Made by a program: the position numbers and the translations under genes
Shown: one piece after another, positions 44,301-57,100 of the stretch
Layout: each line of letters opens with the position of its first letter
Position numbering within the stretch: the first letter of the stretch is position 1
Notes under the pieces: generated by a model
Databases searched by the model: none
What the model saw: the letters and a program-made list of their open reading frames with translations, nothing else
Told to the model about the DNA's origin: nothing
Source of the DNA: Polychytrium aggregatum
Lineage: Eukaryota > Chytridiomycota > Chytridiomycetes > Polychytriales
Assembly: GCF_025602895.1 (NCBI RefSeq)
Contig: NW_026516316.1
Span: 1-64,000 of the forward strand
Length of the DNA stretch: 64,000 nucleotides
Direction of reading: 5' to 3'

Positions 44301-47300
44301 AGGAGCTGGGGTGTTGTTGGGAGCCGGGGACAGCACCGAGGCAGCGACAACGGCGGCAGCACCGAGGCATCGATGGCATCGGTGACATGGACGACATGAT
44401 ATCGAACGAGAAGGCGATGGTGTCAGTGGAGCAAGATCGAAACCGAGAGCCTGATGCATCACCAAGCAGAGCCATTCTGACGGCAATATCATCGCCACAG
44501 AACAAGACACACCTGTTTGATGGCGTATGCCATCCCAAGGACACTGGTGAACGCAACACAAGTCAGCGACAAAGCAGCAGGACAGCAGGACAACAGGACA
44601 GCAGGACAGCAGCACGAGCAAAGGAACCCCGGCCCAGTGATCCACGGCCTGTGGAATGTCGCTGGCAACCAGCAAGAACTGGATTCCTCCACGCAGCCGC
44701 ACATACCAGTCGTATGTGAAGAACATTCCCGGTCGAGGTGCAATGTTGCCGTGGGCCGCCACAAAACTGAGGGTCGAGGGATGTGTTGGAGTCGAGTTGA
44801 CATGGCCGAGTCGGTGGACAGAGTCGAGTTGGTGGGGAGTCAAATGTGTTGTGGGAGGTCAGGAATGCAGCTGAGATGATCAAGTCACAGAGAGTTGCCA
44901 GTTCCTGGTCCAAGTGTCAACCAGACCACACCAGCACACCAGCACACCAGCACACCAGCACACCACCACACCACCACACCACCACACCAGCACACCAGCA
45001 CACCAGCACACCAGCACGCCAGCGTCCATGCCATCGCACTCACCGGTTGTAGATTGACTGAGCGCGAGTGTTGAGAGTTGTTCCAACCTCTTGAGGCATG
45101 ATCGAAACCAACCCCGAAGCCAGCTGCATGTTTGCGGTTGTGTTGTATGGGGTCACGCTGGTCAAGGTGTTGGAAATCGAGTAGGTCGCATCGGATCCAA
45201 TATAGGTGTATCTCGGACCAACAAAGTCATAGATTCTGGTGGTGTGGTTGTGTTGTGGATGGCAGAAGGACGAGATGGCAGAAGGACAGAGTGGCAGAAG
45301 GACAGAGTGGCAGAAGGACAGAGTGGGTGAGACGAGAGAACAGCCGTTCAGGTTGCCGTGACCTGGTCCCATTGCCGTCGCATGGTTGGTGCGCCATCAG
45401 CATCACTCACGCTGCTCGCTCGAGATACAGAATCAGGTCAGTGTCGACCCCGACAAAGACAATGATCTGGTATCCCGTTGCCTTGAGCTTGATGATTTGG
45501 TCGTCGATGTCGGTTCCTGGCGGGACATGATTCAAGGCGGGTGGAGGAATGAAGCAGTGCAGCAGTGCAGCAGTGGGGCAGCGGGATAGAGTCAAGGTGA
45601 GAGACAAGCACGAAGGATGTGAGAAACAAGAGATATGTATCGACAAGAACAACAAGAGATGAGACCAGCACAAACAGGAACAGCATCGAGGTCATGGCGA
45701 ATGTCCCGTGGCTCGTGATCGACCAAAGACTCGCTCGATGGCAAGTCGCTGGGATGGAACGACCCATCAAGCCACTGCAGCTGACCTGTGATCGGGGCGT
45801 TGTATGTTCCGATGGCCTGGACGGTGATCTGCATGTCGATGTATGTGAGTGTGCATCTGGCCATCACCACGAATGCAATGTGTCTGGCGGCTGCCATGTA
45901 TCGCTGCCACTGGTCGCAGGCCCGTCGCAGGCTCGTCACAGGCTCGTCGCCGCAACCCTCGACAGACTCACCCCCATCCCAGGTGCGAGTTGCTGGATTG
46001 CCGCCTGGATACCAAAGCCATATTGGTTTGCCTGGGTTGGGCGAGGTGTGTTGAGCGATTTGGATGGTGAGTGTGAGTTGTGTGCAAAGCGAGGTGAACA
46101 GCGTCAGTTGGTGAGGTGAACAGTGTCAGTCGATCCAAGTGGTCCGCCACCATCAAGCAACAGCGGTATCAAGTAGATAGTGTCGCAACGGTGCCAGCCG
46201 GCCACTCACGGCAATCATCAACAGGATGTTGGACCATCCGCGGGACCGCACAAAGGCCAAGATGGCCGGTGCCTGGAGATTGTCGTTCGGGATGGTTCTG
46301 AGTGGCGACGGAGAGGCAAGTTGGTCAGTAACCAGCACCCACCAACCAGCACCCACCAACCCAGCACCCACCCATTCACTCACCCATTCACTCACCCATT
46401 CACTCACTCACTCACTCACTCACTCACCTGAAAAATGTCGAGTACGAGGACTTGTCCGTCAAGGTGGTTGTGCTGAAGGGGCCGATCGATTCAGGACCGC
46501 AGAGTGAGTATATCGTCATTGGCAATCTCGGGGAACCAGAGGGCAGAGCGCACACCAATGCTGTGCTGATTCGCGGTGTTCGGCCCGGCTGTCCCTGTTC
46601 GTCACTCGTGTGTCCTTACGTGCTGGATCCGCTGCATTGAAGAATCTGTGGCGATGGAATATTGTCATTCCTTTGCCATAGTGTTGTCCTGACCCATGTA
46701 TACACTGAGCATACTTACATTGAACACTTTGCTCACGGGCGCCATTGGCACGGTTATAGTAGAGTAGCTTTGCCCTGTCGCAGCACGCGTTAGCAAATCC
46801 TGTGCTCGTTCCTCCATACCCTCCATACCTCCAAATCCTCAAATCCTCCAGGCCACGTCGCCGTTCCGGCGTCGATTGATCATCACCTATGATTCCAACA
46901 AGCCCTGAGACGCCTGAGAAGCTGACCACGTTTTGAACCGCCGTCCCCTGGATTTCCAAAATTGAGACGCGTGAATTTTCCATCTGGACTGGTTCATCAA
47001 CCCATCCTGCACCTATACTGCCAATATACTCCCGCTACCTTGACCAGTACTTACCACCGACCAAGAGTAGCCCATCCTCGTGAGAAGCGTGATATTGGGC
47101 AGAAGTGTCGGATCGCTGTTGACGTCGTTCACTGCCATGAGGGCAGCCTCGGTCATGGCCGAAACTGTTCAAGCATTCTGCATCAGAACAGTGTCTGTCC
47201 ACCCTCTCCTCCCATCATCGCTGCTTGGACACGTCTCTGGCTTCGGACTGCTGATACGGGGGCATTCTTATCGCCTTCGCATTCGAGCCCCGACATTACT

Positions 47301-47418
47301 TACTCGAGCCGACTTCGGCCAAGGCAATGCCAATGGTGAGGTTGGTGCGCTGGGCATCTCCATGACCAACACAGCAGAGGAGCCAAAGGAGGAGTAGTCG
47401 CAAGCTGAGCAGCTTCAT
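41369..47418 (-). CDS. Class C GPCR with C-terminal PH-like domain (receptor A), 879 aa, 23 exons
   Basis: Exons (minus): 47418-47304, 47164-47055, 46983-46887, 46774-46719, 46645-46620, 46526-46428, 46297-46210, 46031-45972, 45828-45786, 45516-45411, 45235-45044, 44766-44707, 44543-44513, 44305-44035, 43864-43796, 43644-43547, 43388-43284, 42967-42919, 42823-42604, 42473-42311, 42213-42165, 42036-41711, 41575-41369; 2,640 nt, every phase agrees. Signal peptide (MKLLSLRLLLLWLLCCVGHG), then a periplasmic-binding-like ligand domain to about residue 451 (NLTIGIALAEVGS; TIPNDNLQAPAILAFVRSRG; TYDCVLGMAYAIK). Seven TM segments cover about 452-702, including the class C signatures LLSTLFCWIYVLIKSNTPAI, LVKAYRIWVIF and NQKLKKSALTNIVLF. 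The cytoplasmic tail (703-879) holds NLFSTWEARRLIF, a poly-Gly loop and a final helix, resembling a PH fold. GABA-B/mGluR-like receptors signal through G proteins; the ligand is unknown. Confidence 0.9.
42806..46645. repeat. Near-identical 3.8-kb block, copy A (exon 19 edge to exon 5 of receptor A)
   Basis: The segment matches 55361-59146 almost base for base, introns and intronic microsatellites included. A handful of point differences and repeat-length changes are seen. Similarity drops abruptly on both sides, where the two receptors remain homologous but diverged. Confidence 0.95.
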
Positions 47419-48025
47419 TTCAAGCCAAGCCCGCGGGAAATTCGAGGTTGGAAAAAGATACAGGGCGAGACGAGGAGTGTTCGGGGAAGGCAGGCGATCC
47501 TGCTTGATATAGGTTGCCGGAACTTATCTCAACTACGGGCGCCTTGATTGACACCCCGGGTCGACCGCGGGCAGTGTTGGCTCGATTGGCATCGTCCATG
47601 CATGACGGCACCAGAGGGACATTGCATCCATCGACCCCTGTCCCGCTGGGCTGAATCATCCCGTCCGGAGCAGCCGCACGATAGGAATCATCCGCTGGCG
47701 CTGCGGCTCTGATTCTGCTGATATGGCAATTGCTGACTGCGGCATCAATGCGCGGATCGTCGATCGGTATCGTCGCCCAAGAACGATATTGCGAATACTT
47801 CCCGACCCTCACCACCCTCACCACCCTCTTGCTGCCTCCCACTCCCATCGTCCCACGGGTGCATTTCGCCGGCACATCCGATTGGGTTGCCTCTGATCGC
47901 TGCGGCGTCTGCGCAGCATTGTCATTTGCCGGCCAATCACCAGATATCAACTCGCTGCTCACGACATCAGGGCTGCTGTCGAGGCTGCTGCTCTCGCCCT
48001 CATCCTCCAGCAACATCCCGCCACC
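47419..48025. other. Divergent promoter region between receptor A and the MOSC gene
   Basis: About 600 bp between two divergently transcribed genes. A minus-strand frame of 198 codons (47420-48016) has no recognisable features and is taken as chance. Confidence 0.45.
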
Positions 48026-49540
48026 ATGAGTGGCATTACCGTCGTTTCGCTGTTTATCTACCCCGTCAAGTCCTGCAAGGCCGTCCCGCTCCAGGAGGCC
48101 ACGCTGAATGAGTGTTAGTGACGACGTCGATGGCCGCAGTCTTGAACGATCTGAGCCTGCAAACGGCGCTGCTGCACCAACTTGAAGAGGCGCTGCCGCC
48201 CCGACTGACTCTCCTGTCTGGCTCTCTATCTGCCTCGATGGCCACGATTGCCTCTATCCAGTTGGGTTTGAGTTTGACCGTTTCTGGATGATCGTCAAGG
48301 CTGACAACAGTCGAGAAATGGTCACCCAGCGGACCGAGCCAACCCTGGCCCTGGTTGCTCCTCGGCTCGAGGTCAACCCCGGACCTGCAGAAGTGGGTGC
48401 ATATCAGCGAGGTGGCCAGCTCATCCTCTCAGCCCCCGGCAAGCCCGAAATCTCGGTCCCGTTCCGAAAGTAACGTACTGCATCCGCCGCATCCAGTCTC
48501 GCGCTGCCCCGACGCTGACCTTTTCCCATCGACTGCCGCTCGTCGTCACAACGGCCACCAGGTCCTTTGACGGCGTTGCCACTTTCAAGACCTCTGTCTG
48601 GAAGCCCGACAACGTGGAGTGTGTCGACGAAGGAGATGACGTCGCCCAGTGGCTCTCGGATTATCTTGGAAAGCCCGTTCGCTTGGTCGTCAAGTACCCG
48701 CATTCGGTCCGGCCCACATCCCTGCGACACACTCCCGAGCCTTCTCACTTTGAGCACACCGTTCAGGTATCCTGTCGTTCGACCAAGGGGAATAGCACAC
48801 ACCCCGCGTCTTGGCTGCGGATCAACCGTCACGGCGGCGCAGACCCAGAACATGCCTGGTGACAGCTGTCGTGCCATACCCCGCCAAGACTAAAAGCGCA
48901 TTGCCCTTCCCAGACGGCCTTCGCAGACGGATACCCGCTACTGCTTTGCACGACGTCCTCGTTGGAGGCCCTGAACGTCCGGCTCAAGGAAAAGGAGCTC
49001 GATCCCGTAACGATCGTACGGTTCCGGCCCAACGTGGTGGTGCAGGGCCCTCCCGCCCACGACGAAGACGAGTGGAAACGCATCGAAATTGCATCGCATC
49101 CGTTCTTCGTATCGAGCCGATGCACACGCTGCATTATGCCCTCGAACGACCCCGAGACGGGCCGTCTGGGCAGCGAGCCCACCAAGACGTTGATGGGTTA
49201 TCGACGAGTGGACCCAGGGGCCAAGTACGAAGCCTGTTTCGGAATGAACTTGATTCACGGCAAAACAGGCGTGGCTGTCCGGGTCGGTGACTCCCTCTTG
49301 GTCACCGAGCGAACGACACAGCACAACCGGGCAACGGGGTTGTGGCAGAAGGACCCAGTGGCCGAGAAGAAGGCGGCCGACAAGGCGAGAGGGCCGGCCA
49401 AGAAAAGGGACCACTCGGAGAACCCCCGGAAGCCCCGGAAGCGCTCGGCCATGGACCTGATTGCCATCGGTGTCAGCGGCGCCGCTCTGGTGGCCGCCGT
49501 GGGTGTTGTTCTTGCCGTTGCTTTCGCCCGGGCCAAGTAG
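48026..49540 (+). CDS. MOSC-domain (mARC-like) protein with C-terminal membrane anchor, 375 aa, 4 exons
   Basis: Proposed exons 48026-48113, 48262-48469, 48562-48766, 48914-49540 (1,128 nt, in frame). The N-terminal beta-barrel part shows the family start VSLFIYPVKSCKAVPL and FEFDRFWMIV. The MOSC part has EALNVRLKEKEL, RFRPNVVV and SSRCTRCIMPSNDPETG, where a conserved Cys would hold the molybdenum cofactor, and the FGMNLIHGKTGVAVRVGD block. mARC-type enzymes reduce N-hydroxylated compounds with cytochrome b5 partners at a membrane (family knowledge). Animal mARC is N-terminally anchored. Here no N-terminal anchor is seen; instead a basic linker leads to a C-terminal hydrophobic segment (LIAIGVSGAALVAAVGVVLA), suggesting a tail anchor. 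Confidence 0.88.
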
Positions 49541-49800
49541 TATGACGGGCTGTCCCGATGGCCGATGGAGCGCCTGAATATACTCATTTTGTTTCGGCAA
49601 TCGACATCGTGCCCATGCCACTGCAGCGACGATGGCCCCGATCAATGCATTGCCCAGAGCAGCCATCAGGGCCACGGACCCTGGTGTTTCGTTCGCCAAG
49701 GGCAGCCGCTTCGGCCGCTTCGCCACTCTGCCCCCAATCTCGCTCGCTCTGTCCCTGAAACCACCACCGACCGTCTCCAGCCTGCCAAGGATCGGAAGCC

Positions 49801-51626
49801 ATGGTGTGTGAACAAATAATCCACAGCACCCTCTCGCACCGTTCACCGAGCTTCCCGTCCTGACCCAATTCCGGTCTGCCACAACACTGCTGCATCTGTA
49901 GGAGCTGCCCCATCTGGGAGAGCACTGCGATGAAGCCTCCTGCCATCGACTGGGTGAGTCGTGTGGATGGCGCTGTCTCAAATTTGACAGACATACATTG
50001 CTCCGATGCGGAGATCGGGCCTCTATCGAGACTCTAGCAGACATCGACGCTGCTTGGAGCAATCGCCAACCCGGCCTGGTTGCGATGAGCATCATGGCCA
50101 GAGGCTTGAGCTTCCGGCTGGCTGTGCGGCTGACTGTCTGGACTCTGTTAATTCTCTTGACACTGCTACTCTCGCCCGTCTCCACTCGGCATTCACTCGC
50201 CGAATCGATCGCATCGTTCCAGACTTTCTTCCGTACCGCTGCCAATTCTGCACAAAGGTATGGGGCCGATTCTTCTAACGACAGTGACTTGAGCAAAGCA
50301 ATGATCGACTGCTGTGTCGTTTCCCTGCGATTGAGTTGGCGTTTGGTATCGTGCCTGCGACTCGGAGCCGATGAGGAATCTCCGAGCGATGAGGAGAGTG
50401 TGTTAACCATGGCTCTGCTCCTCGTCTCCTCCGGTGAATGCTTGCGCTCTCACTTGCGCTCGCACCGGCCTCGTCATGCAGACTTTCTGGTGAGGCACTG
50501 TTGATAGTATCTGGAGCCGTGCTCACTCGATGCTCCAGCCCTGCTGCGATATCGCCGACGCACTCGCATCTTTGATGAAATGAATCGGATAGCGCATATG
50601 AAGGACCCATCGGCGATCCAACTGACTCGATGACGGCCAGGAGCATCCACTCACCGGATTGATCCCTTTCGCTGCCTTTGCTTCCGCAGCCAGGACCACT
50701 ATCGGCCCAAAGAGCATTCGTGTCCCAATGTCCCCGAGACCCTGGATCGGCAGGCAACCGTCTGTCCGGTCTGCTCGAGGGTTGTGCCCGTGAACCGAGA
50801 CGAAGACCCCAACATCCGGGTCGAGCGACACATTGCCGAGGGCTGTCCCGACCCAGGAACATCAACGCTCTCGGCGCCATCAACGAGAACCAGCTCGCCG
50901 GCTGCAAAGCGACCCGGAACCTGCAGCATGAAAAGGTGCACCAAGAAAGAGCTCGTTCCGATTCAGTGCCCAAGCTGTGGCCGGACGTTTTGCATCCGAC
51001 ATCGCCTGGACGTAGACCACCACTGCGAAGGGATTGGATCCGGTGCGAATGGATCCGGGAGGTCGCCGCTGCCTCGAAACACACCACCTTCGAATCGCAA
51101 AGGGCCAGCCAGCAGTGGGGCCCAGTCGAATCGGTAGGCTCATTGTTCCTCGTCTCATGGAGTCGAATAGAGCGATGTCGGCGGGACCAAATCGAGAGTT
51201 CGAATCAGGGGCGTTCTTGCTGGCACTATTAGCCGACATTCGTCGGCGATGATGTGGCTCGACCATCGGAACGAAAGCTAAGACAGATTCAAACATCCCC
51301 TCGCGGCCATCAGTGGATCCCAGCCATCGCAGCAGCGACAGCCTACTTCAGGCAGCAACCGGAGCGCCGGAACGGTATGGACCCATGCTTTGTCATTTCG
51401 ATCCATCGCCGTGTGAATGTGATGGCAAGGCAGGATGCGAAGCTACCAAATAGCCATTGCGTATCCAAGCAGATTGCATCGTCGCCTTCGTGAGTACCAT
51501 CCACATGACCCCTGATTACTTTGACAATCGATCCGTGCTCGCACCCAGAATCTCACCGAGGAAGAGCAAATCGCCCTTGCGATACAAATGTCATTGGAAG
51601 AGTCTAAGCAAAAAAATGTGAGATGA
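49801..51626 (+). CDS. ZFAND2-like AN1 zinc-finger protein with UIM, about 238 aa, 7-8 exons
   Basis: Proposed exons: 49801-49803 (the ATG only), 49902-49953, 50223-50257, 50482-50489 (8 nt), 50690-51133, 51314-51374, 51454-51489 (optional), 51549-51626. The joined start MELPHLGEHCDEASCHRL is the ZFAND2 start. AN1 finger 1 is completed by the 8-nt exon as CTKTFCQDHYRPKEHSC. A CPVCSRVVPVNRDEDPNIRV linker follows, then AN1 finger 2 (CTKKELVPIQCPSCGRTFC...HRLDVDHHC). The C-terminus carries a ubiquitin-interacting motif, TEEEQIALAIQMSLEESK. ZFAND2/AIRAP-type proteins link the proteasome, p97 and translocation-stress quality control (family knowledge). The joins 51133-51549 are tentative; omitting exon 51454-51489 also keeps the frame. 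Confidence 0.85.
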
Positions 51627-52788
51627 TCGTCCAAGTGGCATCCTGGAGGGGGGGGGAATCAAAGGAAACCGCCGATACCAACCGAGCCAAAGTATGAAGC
51701 AGGCGCTGCATAGGGCCAGTGACTTGGCTATTCGACAGCCAACGGATGTGATCAGATTGAGCTGCTTGTTGTTTGGCCATGTATCGAGAGTCCACCACAC
51801 TAACAAAGCGCTATACCGCATTCCTCGGTGTTCTCTGTGGCCATCCTCATACTGTCCTCTCTCCGCCATAAGCCGCCGTCGGATGCTGGATGCTCGATTT
51901 GCTGACGGCATCCCAAAGCTGGTACTCCAGGGTCAGGATGCCGTGGATGGCCGCTGACTTGAATGGCCAAGAGATCGTGCCTTTCAAAGGAGCTGCTACT
52001 CATGCGGCAGCAATATGGGACACTCTATATATTGGGGAGAGCCACAGCGGGCGCCTCCACTCCATGGATCCGTAGTGGCTATCGCTATGATGCCGAATTG
52101 CAAATAACAAGTTGGATTCAACCAACAGACAACCTGCTGTGCGAGGCGAAATAATGAGCTGCCGCAAGTTGATCGTATACCCTGCCGTGGAAGGGAGGAG
52201 GGCACAAACCGGCATCGATTTCTCAGACACCGTCGCTCGAGCTCGTCGCACTCGGCTCAGGAGTGAATGAGGCAGTGTCCTCGCTCGTGCACAATCGGCC
52301 TGTACACCGATATCATGCCCAGGACCGGACCGGACGGGACCGGCGTGCCGTCAATCGATGACTGGTGTTCGTCCTGGCCGAATCGATGGGTGTCTTGTGG
52401 CAGCTGTTGCCTGGGAATGGATATAGGAGGCATGGCAGCCACGGATATCAAAGTAGCCCGCCACATTTCTTGTTGCCTCGGCTGTTGTTTGCAAATCAAC
52501 CCTGAGTGTGAATAAAGCATCCAACACATCGTGGATGGTATGTATTCAAACTGGTATGCACATGCTCAAAACAGCCGGAAACCCAAGCAATCCAGCCATA
52601 TGCCTGCAGGACCACACCGAGCTTGCCCGTTTAGCCTAAAGTCGAAAGCCGAAACAAAAACAACGATATGCTCTGTCGGGGCCGAAAGGTGCGTAATCAA
52701 CGTCCGAGAGATGTCGGGATGGCGGGTTACAGGCTGCGATACACGGTACGATTGCTGATTCTTTCCATCACAATAGGCGCTGTGTGTT
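51627..52788. other. Convergent intergenic region without a supported gene
   Basis: Short ORFs on both strands lack features. It contains the 3' flanks of the ZFAND2-like and universal stress protein genes. Confidence 0.4.
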
Positions 52789-53642
52789 TTAGTCGTCGGT
52801 CTTGACAATGATGACGCTGGTGCTGGAGTTGTGAGCGAGGTGGTCGGAGACGCTGCCCTGGAGGGCTCTGTCGGAGATCATGTCCAGAGCATAAGCCGGC
52901 CGCCACGGTAATAAAGTGCGAGGGCGTATCAGCAGGAGAAACGACATACGGTGGTTGTGACAGGGCGCAAAGCGATAACGACCCAGTCGGCGATGGGCAG
53001 CAAATCGGGCCACCCTCTCGCCCAGAAACTCGATCAACCAAGCAACCAGCCAACCAGCCAGCCAGCCAGCACAATCTCGAGACGAAAGCAGACCCACCTC
53101 TGGAACGCGCCGATTCCTCGCGATCCGACAACGATGGCGACGACACTGGCGCTCTCGGAGAGTCGAAGGAGCGCATCCCGGGGATCGCCCTTCTGGATGG
53201 TAACACGCAACTGGATGGACTTTGCCACTTCGGCGGAAAGGTACAGCGGGAGTGCCTGGTGGACAACGTCCTCGACGGTCTTGAGACGGGAGGTGAGAGA
53301 TTGAGAGACCATTGCAGTTCGCATATTAGCCCGGAGCACGCCAACAGAGTGCATCGAGTTGGGCATCCTTCAGGATAGATCCGTGCCGCCCTCGAAGCGA
53401 TGGCGCTGGGCAAGGCAACTTACGCGCTCCATATCTCGGAGAACATCGCTGCTCATGTTGTCGGTGACGTGCCCGCCGGCGAGTGCCGGAGTGGCCAGTG
53501 ACTTGGATGCGTGGACCAGGTGAATGGTGTCTCCGGGACGGACAAACTGGCGGAGCGTCCAGAGCAGAACAGGCGAGTTTTTGATGCCGTCCTTGGAGAT
53601 AGTGTCGATGCCAAGAAGGATTTCGCGTTGAGGGGCGCTCAT
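52789..53642 (-). CDS. Universal stress protein (UspA family), 159 aa, 3 exons
   Basis: Proposed exons (minus): 53642-53424, 53279-53098, 52867-52789 (480 nt, in frame). The start REILLGIDTISKDGIKNSPV and the length are typical of a single-domain USP. The nucleotide-binding signature, G-x2-G-x(n)-G-S, is split over the last intron: VVGSRGIGAFQR in exon 2 and LQGSVSDHLAHNSSTSVIIV in exon 3, ending strand VIIVKTDD. USPs bind ATP or other nucleotides and help in stress survival (family knowledge). The exon 2 acceptor at 53280 was preferred because upstream acceptors give stops; a CTAAT branch-like motif and pyrimidine tract precede it. Confidence 0.85.
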
Positions 53643-54140
53643 GGTGCAGGCTGGGTGGTGTTGGAAGCGGGGGGGGGAGACTCGAGAGCTCTGCAAGAAG
53701 AAACGACGGTGTGCCGGTCGATCGATTTGGAATGGTCTGACTTGGGCGGATGGCGGTCTCTGGGGAGCGGCGGGGAGGGCCGGCTTTTGAGAACGGCTGG
53801 CGGCCTGGATGACAGCGAGTCACGGTGACGTCGGTGGCGGTCAGGCGGCCCGGCGAATGAATGCGATCCGATGAACCTCGGGGCCATGCGGGAGGCGGTA
53901 TCCAGCCAACCCATTCCCACCCGCAAGATCGGTCTGCTCTGCGGCGATTGATCCGAGCAAGCGCAGGGATGCGTGCCCATCGCGGCCGCTGTCAAGGACG
54001 TATATTCCGCACGCAGCACGGATACTTGTTCTGCGGATTCCACATGGGACTGGGGCGGGCAGCACCGCGACGCATCTGCGATACCCCGTTGGTCATCCAC
54101 ATCGGGCGAGAGCCTGTTTGGATCGCATGGTCGGTGTCCC
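53643..54140. other. Region between the USP start and the receptor B stop
   Basis: Presumed USP promoter and receptor B 3' flank. No further gene is seen. Confidence 0.4.
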
Positions 54141-57100
54141 TCATGCTTCCACTGTTCTCTTGATGCTCTTGGAGTTCTTGAGTCGATACGTCGCAAGTTC
54201 CTGCAAACACAGAAGCTTCTCCTTATCCTCGCTTGTTTGGAACTCAATGACATAGGTCCGTCCTCCGTGGCCGGTAGAGAATATCAGCTGGTCGCCCGGA
54301 GCATCCTCAATGCTGCAGTTCCTGATTCTGGCGCAAATGCCCGGCTGGATGAAGGAGGCAAGCAGGTAAGCTGTGCTGCGATCACATTGAGGCAAGAAGC
54401 GACTTTGATGCGGCCGATACCGGTCGCATACCCTTTCAATGGCCACCTTCTTTTTGGGAGATTCCGGATGGTCGATGGCTACGGTGTTGGTAGCTCTCAC
54501 CAAGTGCGTTGGATACAAACAAACGTTGGTCTGGTCATTGGAAATGATCAAACGTCGCGCCTCCCAGGTGGAAAATAGGTTGCCTTCTTCCTTGACGACA
54601 ACATCCACGAATGTGTCCGTGCGGGAGTGGGTGGTCTTGCCGGTCACTGCCGATCCTTCATGGTCGTTTTCCATGTGCTTTCCCCACACCGTGCTCGACG
54701 TGAGGATAAGCCGCCCAACATGGCAATCTGGAAGCGAGAGGACATGGTGAGACCGAGGAGGGCAGTCAGACCAGGCCGGGCCACCTCCTGTGACTTACAA
54801 AGATTCAAGAAAATAGCCAACAGCATGAGGATGGACTTGAGGAAGAACTGCGAACCAGATCAAGAGTCAATGAGGGGCCAATCGAGATGCACCCCAAGGC
54901 AAGGCGTGAGCGCCAGCTGATGCGTACATTGCTACTGAGCGTCCCGTTCCCAGTCCAGATCACTATAAAGGCGATGGCTCCACAGAGGATGTTGAAGAGC
55001 GAGGTGTAGGTCATCCACTTGCTCTCACGGTAGACGCTGTCGACGTTTTGGGTCTTGTATGCAAAGAGTAGGACAGCGAACTGGAGTGTACTGCAGAGGA
55101 ACAGAGCGTCAGTCGAATGATTGCGATGCAAGAAAATACGAGCCAGGAGCGGACATACATGTTATAGGCAACGATTGCTCTTGAGAGTATGAATCCCGAG
55201 AATCTGGAGGATGAACAATCGTAATACTGATAGGCTTCATTGACGGTGATAAGGACGGGAACCGGGGGATCAAGGATGGCCCATACAATCAATAGAATCA
55301 GGTTAACAGCCACGATAACGGCTGTGTAGGTGAAGAGAGTGACGTTGCTGAGCAGAATCATCTTGAGCTTCTGATTGTCTGGATGACAAGGATGTGTCAG
55401 TTCAACGCTTGCATGTGCTGCTCTTGCGCTGTTGATGCGATGCGCTCGCAGTATCCGTGTGGTGCTCGCATACCAAAGATCACCCAGATTCGATATGCCT
55501 TGACCAGCTGGCTGCCCGTGATCTGGCCGCATGGGCAGCAACGGGATTGAGGGATTGTGGGAGTGTGGGATTGTGGGATTGTGGGAGTGTGGGATTGTGT
55601 GAGTGTGGGATTGATGGTGAGAATACATCATTGGGAGAGTTGGTATTGTGAGAGTTGGTATTGTGAGAGTTGGTATTGTGAGGAACATCCGATGCTCGCC
55701 CAGGTCCAAGCACACGCTGTCGATCAGACTGGCTCGGTGTCCCGCCAATGCCTTGACTCTCATCCGACATTCCCTCATCGTCGACACTCACAATCGAGAA
55801 GCCGAGCCATCCGAACCAGTTCTGGAGCTGACAGCTGACAGCCGACATTTTTCCTGTGAAGCCAAAGACCGTCAGCCACAGCAGGACGAGTCCGAGCTGG
55901 AGGCAGTGAGATTGGGTGAAGTGAGATTGGGGGAAGTGAGATTGGGTGAAGCGAGATTGGGTCAGACGACGTTGGATCGGGAAGCAGGAACACAGATGTG
56001 GAGAGATCAGAGACATGGCGAGAGTCGTGGCTGGCAAAGCAAGACACAGCGGGCCAGCGAGCCACTCACGCTGATGATCTGGAGGAACGGAGGCGACATG
56101 GCTTTGATGGCGGGTGTGTTTGACTTGATCAAGACGTATATCCAGCAGAAGAGGGTCGACAGCAGTCCTGAGTGAGTGTGAGTGAGTGTGAGTGTGAGTG
56201 TGAGTGTGAGTGTGGGTGTGAGTGTGGGTGTGAGTGTGGGTGATGGATTGTCGGCAGCGGTGACGCTTTGCGATTCCCGCACCACCTCACACATTGCACA
56301 TTGCACATTGCTTACCAATCATGTAGATGATTATCAGGACGATCGGAGCCGGGTCGGTGTACGCAATATACACCTCAGGGAGGACTGTCGGGTGGCGACC
56401 CAATCGCGAGTCAGTCCAATGTCGCTCACCAAGATCACAACCAGTGAGTTCCCTGGCCTGGCCGATCCGGTCCCTGCAACATCACCTCGCCGCATCGGTT
56501 CCATCGCTCGGCTGTGGCTGCTCGTCGCCCAGGTGTTTCAAACCAGCACCTTACCGATGTGGTCGGTCGACGGCACGGTCAGTCCTGACGGATAGATCAC
56601 CGGCTGGATGTCGGTCACACTGAGGTTCTGGCTGACCACAGACACAAGGCTCATCGCCGAAGCGTTGAAGATGTAGTTGCCGACAATGTAGTTTCCGATG
56701 CGCTCGCCTGCCGAGAATGTCACCTGGCCGGTTGAGCCAACGAACGGAGTCAGCACCGACGTGACGGCCATCGGGAAGCTTCGGCTTGCAATTGCTGCGA
56801 CGGTGGTGTTTCCGTTTGCGAGGAGCTGGGGTGTTGTTGGGAGCCGGGGACAGCACCGAGGCAGCGACAACGGCGGCAGCACCGAGGCATCGATGGCATC
56901 GGTGACATGGACGACATGATATCGAACGAGAAGGCGATGGTGTCAGTGGAGCAAGATCGAAACCGAGAGCCTGATGCATCACCAAGCAGAGCCATTCTGA
57001 CGGCAATATCATCGCCACAGAACAAGACACACCTGTTTGATGGCGTATGCCATCCCAAGGACACTGGTGAACGCAACACAAGTCAGCGACAAAGCAGCAG

